64,000 bases of DNA from Rubinisphaera italica (GTDB lineage: Bacteria; Planctomycetota; Planctomycetia; Planctomycetales; Planctomycetaceae). A program made the position numbers and the translations under genes. Shown piece by piece: positions 9,976 through 19,353 of the stretch. The stretch is taken from contig NZ_SJPG01000001.1 in assembly GCF_007859715.1 (NCBI RefSeq), forward strand, positions 5,524,001 to 5,588,000, read 5' to 3'. The notes beneath the pieces are model-generated. The model was not told where the DNA came from. It searched no databases and saw only the letters and a list, made by a program, of their open reading frames with translations. Each line of letters begins with the position of its first letter. The first letter of the stretch is position 1.

Positions 9976-11424
9976 ATGTCGAACGCACGCAATTTTTGTG
10001 GACGAACCCGTCGAGAATTTGTCTGGGAAGCCGGGGCTGGTTTTGGTTCGGTCGCACTGGCTTCGATGCTCGGTGACGATGGCTTTTTCAACAATGCCGC
10101 ACAGGCGGCTTCTGCTGAGAATGTGCCGAATCAGGGACCACATCATCAGCCAAAGGCGCTGAATGTCATCTTCCTGTTCATGTATGGCGGACCGAGTCAT
10201 ATCGATACGTTCGACTATAAACCGAAGATGAACGGGATGGACGGAAAAACGGTCGATGTTAAAACATTTGGTCGTGGTGGTCATAAAAGTGGCGGGCGAA
10301 TTGTCGAGCCTCGCTGGAAGTTCAATCAATATGGGGAATGCGGCAAGTGGGTCAGTGATCTCTTTCCGAATGTCGCGAAGCATGTCGATGACATCTCGTT
10401 TCTGCATTCGATGACAGCCGACTCTCCCATTCACGGCTCTGCGATGCTGATGATGAATTCCGGAAAGATTCTCAGCGGAAGTCCGACGATGGGGTCCTGG
10501 TTGAACTATGGACTGGGGTCGGAAAACAAGAACCTGCCCGGTTATGTTGTGATGCTCGATCCCAAAGGAGGGCCGATCAGCGGTGCAAAAAACTGGACCA
10601 GTGGATACATGCCGGCGACCTATCAAGGCACAGTCCTGAACTCTCAGGGGCCGCCAATTCTCGATTTGAATCGGCCTCAGGGAATGAATCAGGCCGTTCA
10701 GCGGGAACTACTGGATGCTCTCGATCAGACCAATCAGCGGCATCTTGCTGCTCGAGCCGATTACTCGGAACTGTCTGCTCGAATCAACTCCTATGAACTC
10801 GCCTATAACATGCAGATTCACGCTCCCGAAGCGGTCAACTTTGCTCAGGAGTCCGAAGCGACCCAGTCAATGTACGGCATGGATAAAGATCAGACGAAAG
10901 ACTTCGGCAGCAAATGTCTGCTCGCTCGACGACTCGTTGAACGCGGCGTCCGCTTCATTCAGGTCTACTCCGGTGGAAACCACAACGATGCCAACTGGGA
11001 TGCACACGGCGACCTGGAAAAGAATCATAACCTGCATGCTGGCGAAACCGATCAACCAATAGCCGCACTTTTAGAAGACCTCAAGCAGCGTGGTCTGCTC
11101 GATACGACGCTCGTTGTCTGGGGCGGGGAATTCGGTCGCCAGCCAACGGCAGAATATGCGAAGGGTTCCGGACGCGACCACAATGCCTACGGCTTTACGA
11201 TGTGGATGGCAGGCGGGGGTATCAAAGGAGGAACCTCATTTGGAACAACCGATGAACTGGGAGCCCAAGCTGTCGAGAATCCGCTGCATGTGAGAAACCT
11301 GCACGCCACGATTCTGCATCAGATGGGACTGGATCCAAATCGACTGTCCTACTTCTTCAGTGGACTCGACCAAAAACTGGTCGGCGTAGAACCAGTCGAA
11401 CCAATTCATGAGATTATCGCTTAA
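9976..11424 (+). CDS. DUF1501 family protein with Tat-type signal
   Basis: The N-terminus has a twin-arginine motif (RTRREFVWEAG) before a hydrophobic stretch, as in most DUF1501 proteins, suggesting folded export by Tat. The body shows MYGGPSHIDTFDYKP near residue 70 and GGEFGRQP near residue 390, both typical of this sulfatase/alkaline-phosphatase-like fold family. I prefer ATG 9976 over GTG 9967 because aggtg lies 6 nt before the ATG and the Tat signal starts shortly after. It is the usual partner of the DUF1553 gene upstream. Function is unknown beyond this association. Confidence 0.92.
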   Translation: MSNARNFCGRTRREFVWEAGAGFGSVALASMLGDDGFFNNAAQAASAENVPNQGPHHQPKALNVIFLFMYGGPSHIDTFDYKPKMNGMDGKTVDVKTFGRGGHKSGGRIVEPRWKFNQYGECGKWVSDLFPNVAKHVDDISFLHSMTADSPIHGSAMLMMNSGKILSGSPTMGSWLNYGLGSENKNLPGYVVMLDPKGGPISGAKNWTSGYMPATYQGTVLNSQGPPILDLNRPQGMNQAVQRELLDALDQTNQRHLAARADYSELSARINSYELAYNMQIHAPEAVNFAQESEATQSMYGMDKDQTKDFGSKCLLARRLVERGVRFIQVYSGGNHNDANWDAHGDLEKNHNLHAGETDQPIAALLEDLKQRGLLDTTLVVWGGEFGRQPTAEYAKGSGRDHNAYGFTMWMAGGGIKGGTSFGTTDELGAQAVENPLHVRNLHATILHQMGLDPNRLSYFFSGLDQKLVGVEPVEPIHEIIA

Positions 11425-11464
11425 AGTGGTAATCAAACAACAATCTAAAATAAGTTAATCGCGA

Positions 11465-12004
11465 ATGGATTCCATTGTTCGCACGAGCAAATTTTTAAGT
11501 CTCGTTCTCCGCCATAAACCAGAGACTGTCGGGATTGTTCTGGATGATGCTGGCTGGGTCAAGATTTCTGAATTGATAGAAGCAAGTCGATCTTCCGGTC
11601 AAACGCTCGATCATGACTTATTACTGCGAGTCGTACACGAAAACGATAAACAGCGTTTTGCCATCAGTGCAGATGGGGAATCGATTCGTGCCAATCAGGG
11701 TCACTCTGTCAAAGTTGATCTGGGATTAACGCCTCAGGTTCCTCCCGAAAAGCTATATCATGGGACGGTCGCAAAGTTTCTGACGAACATTCAGGAACAA
11801 GGTCTGCTGAGGGCAGAACGTCAATATGTTCATCTCTCAGCAGATACTCAGACGGCTCAACGCGTAGGAATGCGACGCGGTAAGCCGGTTATACTGGTGA
11901 TCGATACCCAAAAGATGTCATCAGACGGAATGTCTTTTTTTCTTTCCAATAATGGAGTCTGGTTAACCCCACATGTACCTGCTATGTACATTGTATTTCC
12001 TTAA
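11465..12004 (+). CDS. kptA: RNA 2'-phosphotransferase, Tpt1/KptA family
   Basis: Tpt1/KptA transfers the internal 2'-phosphate left by fungal and plant-type RNA ligation to NAD+, giving ADP-ribose 1'',2''-cyclic phosphate. This 179-residue protein matches the full family length. An N-terminal winged helix carries FLSLVLRHKP (catalytic Arg16-His17), followed by IRANQGHS (second Arg), YHGT, YVHLSAD and GMRRGKP (last catalytic Arg region). Thus the R-H-R-R set appears complete. Bacteria lack a known 2'-phosphate splice junction, so the natural substrate is unclear. No ligase gene is adjacent. It lies 40 nt after the DUF1501 gene and may be co-transcribed. Confidence 0.93.
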   Translation: MDSIVRTSKFLSLVLRHKPETVGIVLDDAGWVKISELIEASRSSGQTLDHDLLLRVVHENDKQRFAISADGESIRANQGHSVKVDLGLTPQVPPEKLYHGTVAKFLTNIQEQGLLRAERQYVHLSADTQTAQRVGMRRGKPVILVIDTQKMSSDGMSFFLSNNGVWLTPHVPAMYIVFP

Positions 12005-12101
12005 GATTACATGGGATTCGTTCACTTTCTCCCATTCTGCGGGGTTGTGATGTACGATGTTGCAGATATCACTACATCACTGCAATGGGAAGCACGATCC
12101 A

Positions 12102-13103
12102 ATGAAAGTACGAAACCTATTAATACTTTGTCTGATTACACTTTGCTTATCTTCGACCACACTGGCGGAGCCAGACTTTGAAGTTGTGGCTGATCAATCC
12201 GATGGGTTGAACAATCCGTTTGGTGTGACGTTCGACTCGGACGAGAACTTGTACATTATTGAGTACGAGGGTGGTCGAATTTTCAAGATGTCGCCGGGAG
12301 CTAAGCCGGAGTTGTTTGCCGGTAAACCGGAGAATGGGTTTGCAGGAGATGGGGGTCCTGTTCGAGAAGCCGTTTTTAATGGGATGCACAATGCTGTCTG
12401 CTCGGAAGCGGATCAGCTTTACATTTCGGATACCCGCGGAAATCGCATTCGCAAAGTCGATTTGAAAACGGGCATTATCACCACCATTGCCGGCAAAGGC
12501 AAAGGGGGCTTCTCGGGGGATGGTGGACCTTCCGAACAGGCGTTATTGAACGATCCGATTTCGATTGCGCTCAACGACAAAGCTCATCAATTGCTGATTT
12601 CTGACCTGAATAATCGCCGTATCCGTTCGCTCGATTTGAAAAGTGGAATCATTAAAACGATCGCAGGCAATGGAAAGAAGGGTGTGCCTCAGGATGGTTC
12701 TACGGCTACCAAGGCTCCGCTGGTTGATCCTCGGGCTTCCGACCTCGATTCTCAAGGGAATCTGTATATCCTTGAACGAGGCGGACATGCTTTGCGAGTC
12801 GTTAATCCGCAGGGGCAGATTCGTACCGTAGCCGGGACTGGGAAAGCCAGCGCGATAGATGGTCTCGCATTAGAATCCGGACTGAATGGTCCCAAGCATA
12901 TTTGTATTGATGGTCAGGATCGCGTGATTATTGCCGATGCAGAGAATCATTTGATTCGGCTATACAATCCGAAGTCGGAAACTGTCTCCACAATTCTGGG
13001 TCGGGAAGTCAAACTCCGACGGCCGCATGGTGTCGCAGTCCATAAAGGCTGGCTATATATTTGCGACAGTTACAACAATCGGGTTTTGCGGCTCAAGTGG
13101 TAG
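12102..13103 (+). CDS. Exported NHL-repeat beta-propeller protein
   Basis: I place the start at ATG 12102, after gggaag, because a clean signal peptide begins there (MKVRNLLILCLITLCLSS, cleavage near LAE). The upstream in-frame ATG at 12057 would put 15 residues before it. The mature part has five or six NHL-type blades, seen as repeated LYISDTRGNRIRKVDL, LLISDLNNRRIRSLDL and VIIADAENHLIRLYNP, with IAGKGKGGFSGDGG-type loops between them. NHL propellers usually bind protein or carbohydrate ligands. No enzyme motif is visible, and its role is unknown. Confidence 0.85.
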   Translation: MKVRNLLILCLITLCLSSTTLAEPDFEVVADQSDGLNNPFGVTFDSDENLYIIEYEGGRIFKMSPGAKPELFAGKPENGFAGDGGPVREAVFNGMHNAVCSEADQLYISDTRGNRIRKVDLKTGIITTIAGKGKGGFSGDGGPSEQALLNDPISIALNDKAHQLLISDLNNRRIRSLDLKSGIIKTIAGNGKKGVPQDGSTATKAPLVDPRASDLDSQGNLYILERGGHALRVVNPQGQIRTVAGTGKASAIDGLALESGLNGPKHICIDGQDRVIIADAENHLIRLYNPKSETVSTILGREVKLRRPHGVAVHKGWLYICDSYNNRVLRLKW

Positions 13104-13160
13104 AATAAAAGGACTGGATCGAGATGGAACAACTCATAGAATGTGGCATTGTGAGAGCAC

Positions 13161-13190
13161 CACGCCCATCACTTCGTTCTGGGACGTGCC
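13161..13190. repeat. 30-nt interspersed repeat (cacgccc...ggacgtgcc)
   Basis: About 26 of 30 bases match the right arm of the palindrome at 34104-34133. Only one arm is present here, between the NHL gene and the next gene. Confidence 0.55.
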
Positions 13191-13219
13191 ACCCAAAATT
13201 TCATTTGAATCGATGACTC

Positions 13220-13690
13220 ATGGATACTGCAATACCTCCTCAATTTATTGGTTCCGTAGCCATGATGCGGCATCCGGAAGAGGGTGAAAAACGCTGGATG
13301 ACGTTGTGGAATTCAAAACGGAAACAATTCGAAATGGTGACCGCTCTACGGCTCGAAAACGATACTTATCGCGAATGCCTGGATCGTGAACTGGCCTGGA
13401 AACTCGATTTGCAGCGGGGGAAAGAATACCTCATATCGAGCATGGCTCGATTGCACATCGAACAGGAACTGATTTTGCCGGGGGATGAAAAGCCGACACT
13501 CTATGTCATTGAATTTTATGTTGCCGATCCTTATGGCAAGCAGTCATTTAAAAAATTGGAAGAACGAAAAGACATTCACTGGTTGACAACTCACGAAATC
13601 CTGGCGGGGTATGGTCCTGAGGATCGATCTGTCGATCCTCGACTTGTCTATCTGCTTAATAAATTCGAACTGATCTCCCCATATTCCTGA
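13220..13690 (+). CDS. NUDIX-like hypothetical protein
   Basis: The 156-residue product has the alternating strand pattern of NUDIX folds, and RECLDRELAWKLDL (about residues 51-64) resembles the RExxEE region of the NUDIX box. The canonical glycine and glutamates of the box are not all present, so hydrolase activity is doubtful. The gene ends 16 nt before coaX and is probably co-transcribed with it. The ATG at 13220 gives the longest product; a slightly later start at 13262 (MMRHPEEG) is possible. Confidence 0.6.
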   Translation: MDTAIPPQFIGSVAMMRHPEEGEKRWMTLWNSKRKQFEMVTALRLENDTYRECLDRELAWKLDLQRGKEYLISSMARLHIEQELILPGDEKPTLYVIEFYVADPYGKQSFKKLEERKDIHWLTTHEILAGYGPEDRSVDPRLVYLLNKFELISPYS

Positions 13691-13706
13691 TTTTGCGGAG
13701 CAACCT

Positions 13707-14495
13707 GTGTCACGAATACTTCTCGCTGCTGATGTCGGTAACACCCGCGCAAAATTCGCACTTCTGAAAGCGAGTCAACGGCAGCAACTTCCCGAAACAC
13801 TCAGCACATTCCTTTGGAAGTACGATGTTCCGTTTGCACGTGCCGATCTTCAGGCATTTGCCAGCTCGCACGCTGCATCAGAACTCGAATGTTTTCTATC
13901 GGGTTCTCATCTGGGACATATTGAAGAAATCGTGGAGTTCTGGCCGAAGGAACTTCCCGAGCCACGAGTGATTCGTACTTCAACGGAATTGCCGATTGAG
14001 TTGCTTGTCGATTACCCGGACAAAGTCGGCGTTGATCGCGTTCTCAATGCGATTGCGACCTGCTTTGAACAGCCAGGCGTTCCGGCGATTATCATTGATA
14101 CTGGCACTGCGACGACAGTTGATGTCGTTTCCTCGGCCGGGGCCTTTCTGGGGGGAGCGATCTTGCCTGGTTACGAACTTTCTGCCCATGCCCTGCACGA
14201 TTATACAAACAAACTCCCGCTCATTCCTCTCCAGGAGATTCTGGGAGAGGTTCCAGCGGTTGTTGGGAAAAACACACATGCCGCCCTTCGCAGCGGCCTC
14301 ATCTGGGGTCAGGTTGGAGCCGTCAATGAAGTCGTCACTCGTATTCAGCAGGAACTGGCACAAACAGTAGTGTTACGACCAACCATCTACCTCACAGGAG
14401 GAGCAGCGGATCTTCTACAAGCTCATTTAAACTTCAAAACGATCGCACGACCTCAGTTAACACTGCAAGGATTGGCATGTGTTGCGGAGCTATGA
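13707..14495 (+). CDS. coaX: Type III pantothenate kinase
   Basis: CoaX phosphorylates pantothenate in the first step of coenzyme A synthesis. It belongs to the ASKHA ATPase fold. DVGNTRAKFALL (residues 9-20) is the phosphate-1 motif, GVDRVLNAIA is the conserved substrate-site segment, and DTGTATTVDVV is the phosphate-2 motif. The 262-residue length is typical. The start is GTG, with gcggag 6 nt upstream. The type III enzyme is not inhibited by CoA in characterised members. Confidence 0.95.
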   Translation: MSRILLAADVGNTRAKFALLKASQRQQLPETLSTFLWKYDVPFARADLQAFASSHAASELECFLSGSHLGHIEEIVEFWPKELPEPRVIRTSTELPIELLVDYPDKVGVDRVLNAIATCFEQPGVPAIIIDTGTATTVDVVSSAGAFLGGAILPGYELSAHALHDYTNKLPLIPLQEILGEVPAVVGKNTHAALRSGLIWGQVGAVNEVVTRIQQELAQTVVLRPTIYLTGGAADLLQAHLNFKTIARPQLTLQGLACVAEL

Positions 14496-14509
14496 GTGTC
14501 AGAAATGGA

Positions 14510-14536
14510 CTCGACAGGTTGTAGGTAACTGTCGAG
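14510..14536. terminator. Possible terminator between convergent genes
   Basis: An 8-bp perfect stem, ctcgacag/ctgtcgag, with an 11-nt loop lies between the stops of coaX and the M1 peptidase. The downstream plus strand is T-rich but lacks a clean T run. Confidence 0.4.
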
Positions 14537-14548
14537 GCGACATCCTTC

Positions 14549-16936
14549 TTATTCTTTCTCATCCTCTGTCTCTTCTGTGGAGTCCTTTTTCTTCAGACTT
14601 TCCTTAAGCGGATTCTCGATCTTCTTCTTAGGTTTTGTAATTTTCACATCCGCATTATCAATTTCACGAGGGAAGCGATTGTTGGTTAAGTCGATATCGC
14701 CGGTTTCGTGGTACGGATCGACGAGAATGGCTTGAATTGGCTTTTCGGTCAACAGGAGAGGAGTCACTTCGTCTGGTGATTTTCTCCAGATTTCAGCGGG
14801 AAAACGCCGAATTTCACTCTCGCCGTCGCTGAAGATCAGCTTCAAAATGAGCGGCATGACGAGCTGGCCATGATTTATAATTTTGACCTGATACAGATTC
14901 AACCGTTCCACCTCTGAGACCACCTGCTTCTCTTCTTCGGTCAATCGTTCGAGGAATTCGGCATAGGTCTTCGCTTTTTTCTCAGTCACGGCATCGGGGT
15001 CGTAATCGTCGTAGAAGTCGAGCAGCGTTTCGTATTTGTCGATACGACGCGGGACATCGACTTCGCGTTCTTTAATCAGATTCGGGTATTCGGTCGCTTT
15101 CTTTTTCTCTGAGCGATCTTTATCAGCCTTGGGATTGCCGTCATGCAGGTTCTTTTTTGTAATCGAGACAAGTTCAAAATCGCAGTTGTCAGTCGTGTAG
15201 TACCACCCTTTCCAGAACCAGTCCAAATCAATCCCGGAGGCATCTTCGATACTGCGGAAAAAGTCGGAGGGTTCGGGACGTTTGTAGGCCCAGCGACGAC
15301 AATATTCTTTGAATGCGAAGTCGAACAGTTCCCGCCCTAGAATTGTCTCCCGAAGTAGCGTCAACCCCGTTGAGGGCTTGCTGTATGCATTTGATCCAAT
15401 ATCAAAGACGGCATCGGGATGGGTCATGATTGAGCGTTGTTTGTCGTTGGCAAAATAGCTGGTGTATCGACGGGGTTCGCCTCGGGTATAGTCGGGATCG
15501 CGATCCCATTCCCGCTGCGCAATGGTTTGTACGAATGAGTTGAAGCCTTCATCGAGCCACATCCAGTGTCGCTCGTCATTATTGATGATCATCGGAAACC
15601 AGTTGTGACCGACTTCATGAATCACGACTCCAATGAGCCGTTCTTTGGTCGACTTTGAATAGCTGCCATCTTCTTCGGGACGCGGTCCATTAAAGCAGAT
15701 CATCGGATATTCCATCCCGCCACCGACCACGCCCATCACTGCAGTCGCATGCGGATAAGGATAATCAATCCCGGTCACACGCGAGTAGACTTCCAGCGTG
15801 TGCGCAACGGCGTGTGTCGAGTAACGATCCCACAGCGGCATCCCTTCTTTCGGGTACAGCGACATGCAGAGAACACGGCGATCTCCAACAGACTGACCGC
15901 AGGCGTCCCAGATAAACTTACGAGACGTGGCAAAGGCGAAGTCGCGAACGTTTTCAGCCTGGAAGTGCCAGGTTTTGTATTCATCGTACGTCGTGACTCC
16001 CGAAGCTTTATCGGCTTCTTCAGCGGTAACAATAAACACAGGAGTATCGGAATTGATGGCTGCTTTCAGCCGCTCATTTTGCGTCTCGGAAAGGATCTCT
16101 TTCATATTGACGAGTTTACCGGTCGCCATCAGAACGTGATCAGACGGGACAGAAATTTTGACATCGTAATTACCGAATTCCAGCGTGAACTCGCCGCGAC
16201 CGAGAAACTGCTTGTGACGCCAGCCGCCATAATCGGTATAGGCACACATCCTCGGAAACCATTGGGCGATGCAGAAAATCGCATTACCATCATCGAACAT
16301 TTCGTATCCAGTCCGGCCAGCAACCAGCTTGGAATTGTTGATCGCATATTCCCAGTCGATCGCAAAATCGAAAGACGCACCTGAGGCGAGCGGCTTTGGC
16401 AAATCAACCCTGAGCATTCCTTTAACGACTGTGTGCTCCAGCGGCTTCCCGGACTGCTCGGCTACTTTTTTCAACTTCACACCACCATCGAAAGTGGTGG
16501 CCAGCAATCTTTGGAGAGACTCGACCGTCAGATCATCACCGACAGTTGTCAGGGTCGTCAGGCGTTTGTCAGAACCGGGTGTAAACCGATTCGCATCGAG
16601 CTGCAACCACAGATAGGTCAACTCGTGTGGAGAATTGTTCTGATAGTGAATCTTCGCAGAGCCAATAATCCGTTTGCGGCTTTCATCGAGTGCCACTTCA
16701 ATCTGATAATCGGCCTGCTGCTGCCAGTACTCAGGTCCCGGGGAGCCAGTGGTGAGCCGGTATTGATTCGCAGTTGGCCAACGCTCATCCAGTTGACGAA
16801 ACGGATCGGCGATATCCTCAGCCTGGATTGGTTGAGGGCAAACCAGATAACCGACAAGGCCAAACAGTATCATTATTGGAAGCAGGTGCACAAAACGGCT
16901 CTCCTGCGGAATATTCCAATCAGCATTCTTTACCAC
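14549..16936 (-). CDS. Exported M1-family zinc aminopeptidase
   Basis: An N-terminal hydrophobic signal (about residues 17-40) is followed by an M1-type N-terminal beta domain and the gluzincin core. HEVGHNW (near residue 440) supplies two zinc ligands and the catalytic Glu, and WLDEGFNSF, about 20 residues later, supplies the third ligand. An upstream [11 protein letters not shown] corresponds to the family's GAMEN-like exopeptidase loop, with GGMEY in place of GAMEN. The C-terminal third is strand-rich and ends in a Lys/Glu-rich tail. The start is GTG. The protein probably trims peptides outside the cytoplasm; substrates are unknown. Confidence 0.9.
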   Translation of the reverse strand: MVKNADWNIPQESRFVHLLPIMILFGLVGYLVCPQPIQAEDIADPFRQLDERWPTANQYRLTTGSPGPEYWQQQADYQIEVALDESRKRIIGSAKIHYQNNSPHELTYLWLQLDANRFTPGSDKRLTTLTTVGDDLTVESLQRLLATTFDGGVKLKKVAEQSGKPLEHTVVKGMLRVDLPKPLASGASFDFAIDWEYAINNSKLVAGRTGYEMFDDGNAIFCIAQWFPRMCAYTDYGGWRHKQFLGRGEFTLEFGNYDVKISVPSDHVLMATGKLVNMKEILSETQNERLKAAINSDTPVFIVTAEEADKASGVTTYDEYKTWHFQAENVRDFAFATSRKFIWDACGQSVGDRRVLCMSLYPKEGMPLWDRYSTHAVAHTLEVYSRVTGIDYPYPHATAVMGVVGGGMEYPMICFNGPRPEEDGSYSKSTKERLIGVVIHEVGHNWFPMIINNDERHWMWLDEGFNSFVQTIAQREWDRDPDYTRGEPRRYTSYFANDKQRSIMTHPDAVFDIGSNAYSKPSTGLTLLRETILGRELFDFAFKEYCRRWAYKRPEPSDFFRSIEDASGIDLDWFWKGWYYTTDNCDFELVSITKKNLHDGNPKADKDRSEKKKATEYPNLIKEREVDVPRRIDKYETLLDFYDDYDPDAVTEKKAKTYAEFLERLTEEEKQVVSEVERLNLYQVKIINHGQLVMPLILKLIFSDGESEIRRFPAEIWRKSPDEVTPLLLTEKPIQAILVDPYHETGDIDLTNNRFPREIDNADVKITKPKKKIENPLKESLKKKDSTEETEDEKE

Positions 16937-17276
16937 GATGAATCACCCTTCGTTCGGTTCAATTACAGTTCAATGAGCGTATTCCTACAGATATGCTATA
17001 ACAAAAACTAAGGACGGAGACCATTAACACCAAGTAGCTTCTTTTGCATCCATTATTCACTTTTTTGCACGGGCTTACTCTGGTGCACTTCTATTGGATT
17101 GAATCTTCTCTCATTGGAACACAAGAAAATGGCTCGATAGTATGTTCCAGTATGCATCTTTCGAACGGCTGTGAAGGACAACTCAAAATGAAGACTTTCG
17201 TACACCTTGAACCGGAGCAGAGACGGTGTGTCAATTCCGGAATATCTTCTAAATCGTTATATGATCGATCCCACGA
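16937..17276. other. Intergenic region between divergent genes, nothing recognised
   Basis: This gap should contain the promoters of the divergent M1 peptidase and EamA genes. I see no repeat family, no RNA and no supported small gene. Confidence 0.4.
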
Positions 17277-18266
17277 ATGAATGAACCTGCAGACTCGTCG
17301 TCTTCTCTTGGCAAGTTGACTGGAATTCTCGCATTGCTGGGAGCGCTACTGGTCTGGTCTTCCTGGGCGATTGTTGCTCGCTGGGGATTCGCCAATTCCG
17401 AATTGGACGCCTGGGATCTCGGCTTTCTGCGATTTTTCTTTGCGGCTGTGTGCATGACGCCGGTTTTGATTCGCAAAGGCTGGCGTGGATTGTCGTGGTC
17501 GACGATTCTATTGATCGCGTTTTGTGCCGGGCCGGGCTACGCCACCTTTGCTTATGCCGGCCTGGAGTTTGCCCCCTCTTCGCACGGGGCCGCTTTGACC
17601 GCAGGGATGCTGCCGCTCTTTACGACCGCTTTGGCCGTCTGGATGAAGCAGACAAAACTGACCGGATTTCTGATCGCAGGTCTTGTCCTGATTCTCGGTG
17701 CAGCCTTCGCGTTTTTTCTCGATGGCCTGCAGGGAGCGGGCGATTTGATCTGGCTGGGGGATTTGTTGCTGATTTGCGGACCGGCTTTATGGGCGGTGTA
17801 TACCGTGAAAATCAAGCAGGAGAAGATCGATGCGTTTCATGCGACCGCGATTGTTTCGGTCATCGGCTTCCTCATGTATCTACCGATTTATTTTGCCGTC
17901 GGCACTCCACAACAACTCTTCACAACCGACTGGAAAATCCTCCTGGCACAAGGACTGTTTCACGGCATTATTGTCGTTGTGTTCGCCCTCACGTTATATT
18001 CCCACGCCGTCACCAACCTCGGACCTGCCATCACCACAATGAGCCTCTCTATCGTCCCCGGAGTCACCGCCATCGCCGCCTGGTTCATTCTACAGGAACC
18101 ATTCAGTCAATGGTCCCGCTGGGGTGTACTTCTGGATGGATTCGGCATCATCTGCGTTGTATTAGCAGCGCGGGAACAGCGAAGAACCAGAGCGAAGGAA
18201 ACGATTCCAGAACTGACGCCGAATGCTACGAACTTCGCCATTGCAGAAACCTCGACGGCGAACTGA
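17277..18266 (+). CDS. EamA-family (drug/metabolite transporter superfamily) permease
   Basis: The 329 residues form about ten hydrophobic helices in two homologous EamA halves. LLGALLVWSSWAIVARWG opens the first half and WLGDLLLICGPALWAVYTV opens the second. These inner-membrane carriers export amino acids or other metabolites in known cases. The substrate cannot be told from sequence. The cytoplasmic C-terminus is short and charged. A 98-nt repeated element begins 40 nt after the stop. Confidence 0.9.
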   Translation: MNEPADSSSSLGKLTGILALLGALLVWSSWAIVARWGFANSELDAWDLGFLRFFFAAVCMTPVLIRKGWRGLSWSTILLIAFCAGPGYATFAYAGLEFAPSSHGAALTAGMLPLFTTALAVWMKQTKLTGFLIAGLVLILGAAFAFFLDGLQGAGDLIWLGDLLLICGPALWAVYTVKIKQEKIDAFHATAIVSVIGFLMYLPIYFAVGTPQQLFTTDWKILLAQGLFHGIIVVVFALTLYSHAVTNLGPAITTMSLSIVPGVTAIAAWFILQEPFSQWSRWGVLLDGFGIICVVLAAREQRRTRAKETIPELTPNATNFAIAETSTAN

Positions 18267-18306
18267 AAATGCACTGAGGGAAGTTTTGTTGAGAAGCGAT
18301 AATTTA

Positions 18307-18404
18307 GACCATTTTCAAATGGTATCTGCAGTCGTTTGGACCCAAAATGAACTGAAAACGCCTTGTCTGCTCCTGCCGAATGCTGCAGGTGATTTTTTAA
18401 TATG
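18307..18404 (+). repeat. 98-nt direct repeat, copy A (possible structured RNA)
   Basis: It matches 53485-53582 over 98 nt without gaps, with about 18 differences. The conserved blocks are tatctgcagtcg, tgaaaacg, tgctcctgc and gctgcaggt. Bases 18323-18331 (tatctgcag) can pair with 18383-18391 (ctgcaggtg). It lies 3' of the EamA gene in the same orientation that copy B has relative to its upstream gene. Confidence 0.8.
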
Positions 18405-18460
18405 TACTGGAAGCAGAGTGCGCCTCGACGAACCCTGCTACTCTATCTACCGTTAAATGT

Positions 18461-18481
18461 CGCTTGCGTTTCGTGCTTGTA
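18461..18481. repeat. Single arm of the cgcttgcg-cttcgtgcttgta repeat
   Basis: Twenty of 21 bases match the right arm of the palindrome at 31743-31769. No partner arm is present nearby. Confidence 0.55.
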
Positions 18482-18494
18482 CGAGTTGCCACTC

Positions 18495-18713
18495 TTAAAA
18501 TATCGGATAAATAAACGGGGCGAGTGTCGAACTGCTCATCCAGACGGCTACTCCAATCAAGAGCAACGACAGCAGGATCGGCACCATCCACCAGGCTTTG
18601 TGTTCTTTGAGGAACAGCAGAAATTCGGCAGTCAGGCTTAACGGTTTTGAAGCCGCTGCCCGCTCGAAATCGCTCGGTTCCTGTTTAATGGTTTCCTGCT
18701 GATTCTCGCTCAT
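18495..18713 (-). CDS. DUF5989-like small membrane protein
   Basis: The 72-residue product has a polar N-terminus, then EFLLFLKEHKAWWMVPILL and one transmembrane helix ending in the characteristic APFIYPIF. This is the DUF5989 pattern. The start at 18713 is chosen because GAGGT lies just upstream and the longer frame would overlap the preceding gene. Only 7 nt separate it from the SxtJ-like gene, so the two are one operon. In other bacteria the pair often accompanies a carbamoyltransferase gene, which is absent here. Confidence 0.8.
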   Translation of the reverse strand: MSENQQETIKQEPSDFERAAASKPLSLTAEFLLFLKEHKAWWMVPILLSLLLIGVAVWMSSSTLAPFIYPIF

Positions 18714-18720
18714 ATGAACC

Positions 18721-19137
18721 TCAAAACTGACGAAAGTAACTTTCAGTCGATTCTGGTTTTGAAATCGGTTGCCAGTACGAAGTTGTCTCCCGATCAAGCT
18801 TACGCTGCAGTGGATCAGGGTATCGGAAACGACGATAAAGTCCGATCGGCGTGATTACTCCAAAATAAACAATGCCCATCAGCAGATGTGAAATCAGAAA
18901 CCCGACCGGAAAAACAGCGAGCATCCAGCCACGATAAATGAGCGAAATGGATTTGGGTTTCAAGACTCCGGTGAGACCGAGAATCAATGACGCCAGGATC
19001 AGTCCAATCATCACTAAGGCGGAGAAATCAGCACGAAACAGACCAAAGCAGATTAAACTCACAAAAATGAATTGCAGTACCGCAAATATCTGCAGGTCTT
19101 TTGGGGTCGTTTTCTTGAGGGTCTCTTTGAGTTGCAT
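18721..19137 (-). CDS. SxtJ-family membrane protein
   Basis: The 138 residues include about three or four hydrophobic helices and the conserved tail segment GLYRRFRYPDPLQRKLD with SYWQP, typical of SxtJ-like proteins found beside carbamoyltransferases and DUF5989. The biochemical role is unknown; a scaffold for a membrane-associated enzyme is a guess from context. Here the operon consists of this gene and the DUF5989-like gene only. Confidence 0.8.
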   Translation of the reverse strand: MQLKETLKKTTPKDLQIFAVLQFIFVSLICFGLFRADFSALVMIGLILASLILGLTGVLKPKSISLIYRGWMLAVFPVGFLISHLLMGIVYFGVITPIGLYRRFRYPDPLQRKLDRETTSYWQPISKPESTESYFRQF

Positions 19138-19217
19138 CAGAATAGAAGCTTTACAATGTCCGAGAAGCAGGCTGGTGGAACAGAGGTGGAATATCCAATC
19201 CTCTATTTAACCATAAT

Positions 19218-19276
19218 GAACCGCAGATGAACACAGATAAACGCGGATGCAAAATATCTGTGTTCATCTGCGGTTC
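19218..19276. repeat. Perfect 22-bp inverted repeat (gaaccgcagatgaac family)
   Basis: gaaccgcagatgaacacaga at the left is exactly mirrored at 19255-19276. The end motif is shared with the elements at 6763-6940. It lies between the SxtJ gene and the terminator of the acidic protein gene. Confidence 0.75.
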
Positions 19277-19296
19277 TAATATTCTCCAACCTCCCA

Positions 19297-19329
19297 ATAA
19301 AAAAGCCGCAGAGGTTATTCTGCGGCTTT
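19297..19329 (-). terminator. Rho-independent terminator of the acidic HTH gene
   Basis: An 11-bp perfect stem, aaagccgcaga/tctgcggcttt, with a 6-nt loop carries an A run on its left side. That run is a T run on the minus strand, 25 nt after the stop codon of the minus-strand gene. Confidence 0.85.
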
Positions 19330-19353
19330 ATATGATTTTATGAAACCTTCAGG

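Noticed and set aside
9859..10626. 255-residue frame on the minus strand
   Set aside because: It lies opposite the well-supported DUF1501 gene and has no recognisable domain.
17450..18277. 275-residue plus-strand frame overlapping the EamA gene
   Set aside because: It is in another frame of a clear ten-helix transporter; its product is Arg/Cys/His-rich with no fold.
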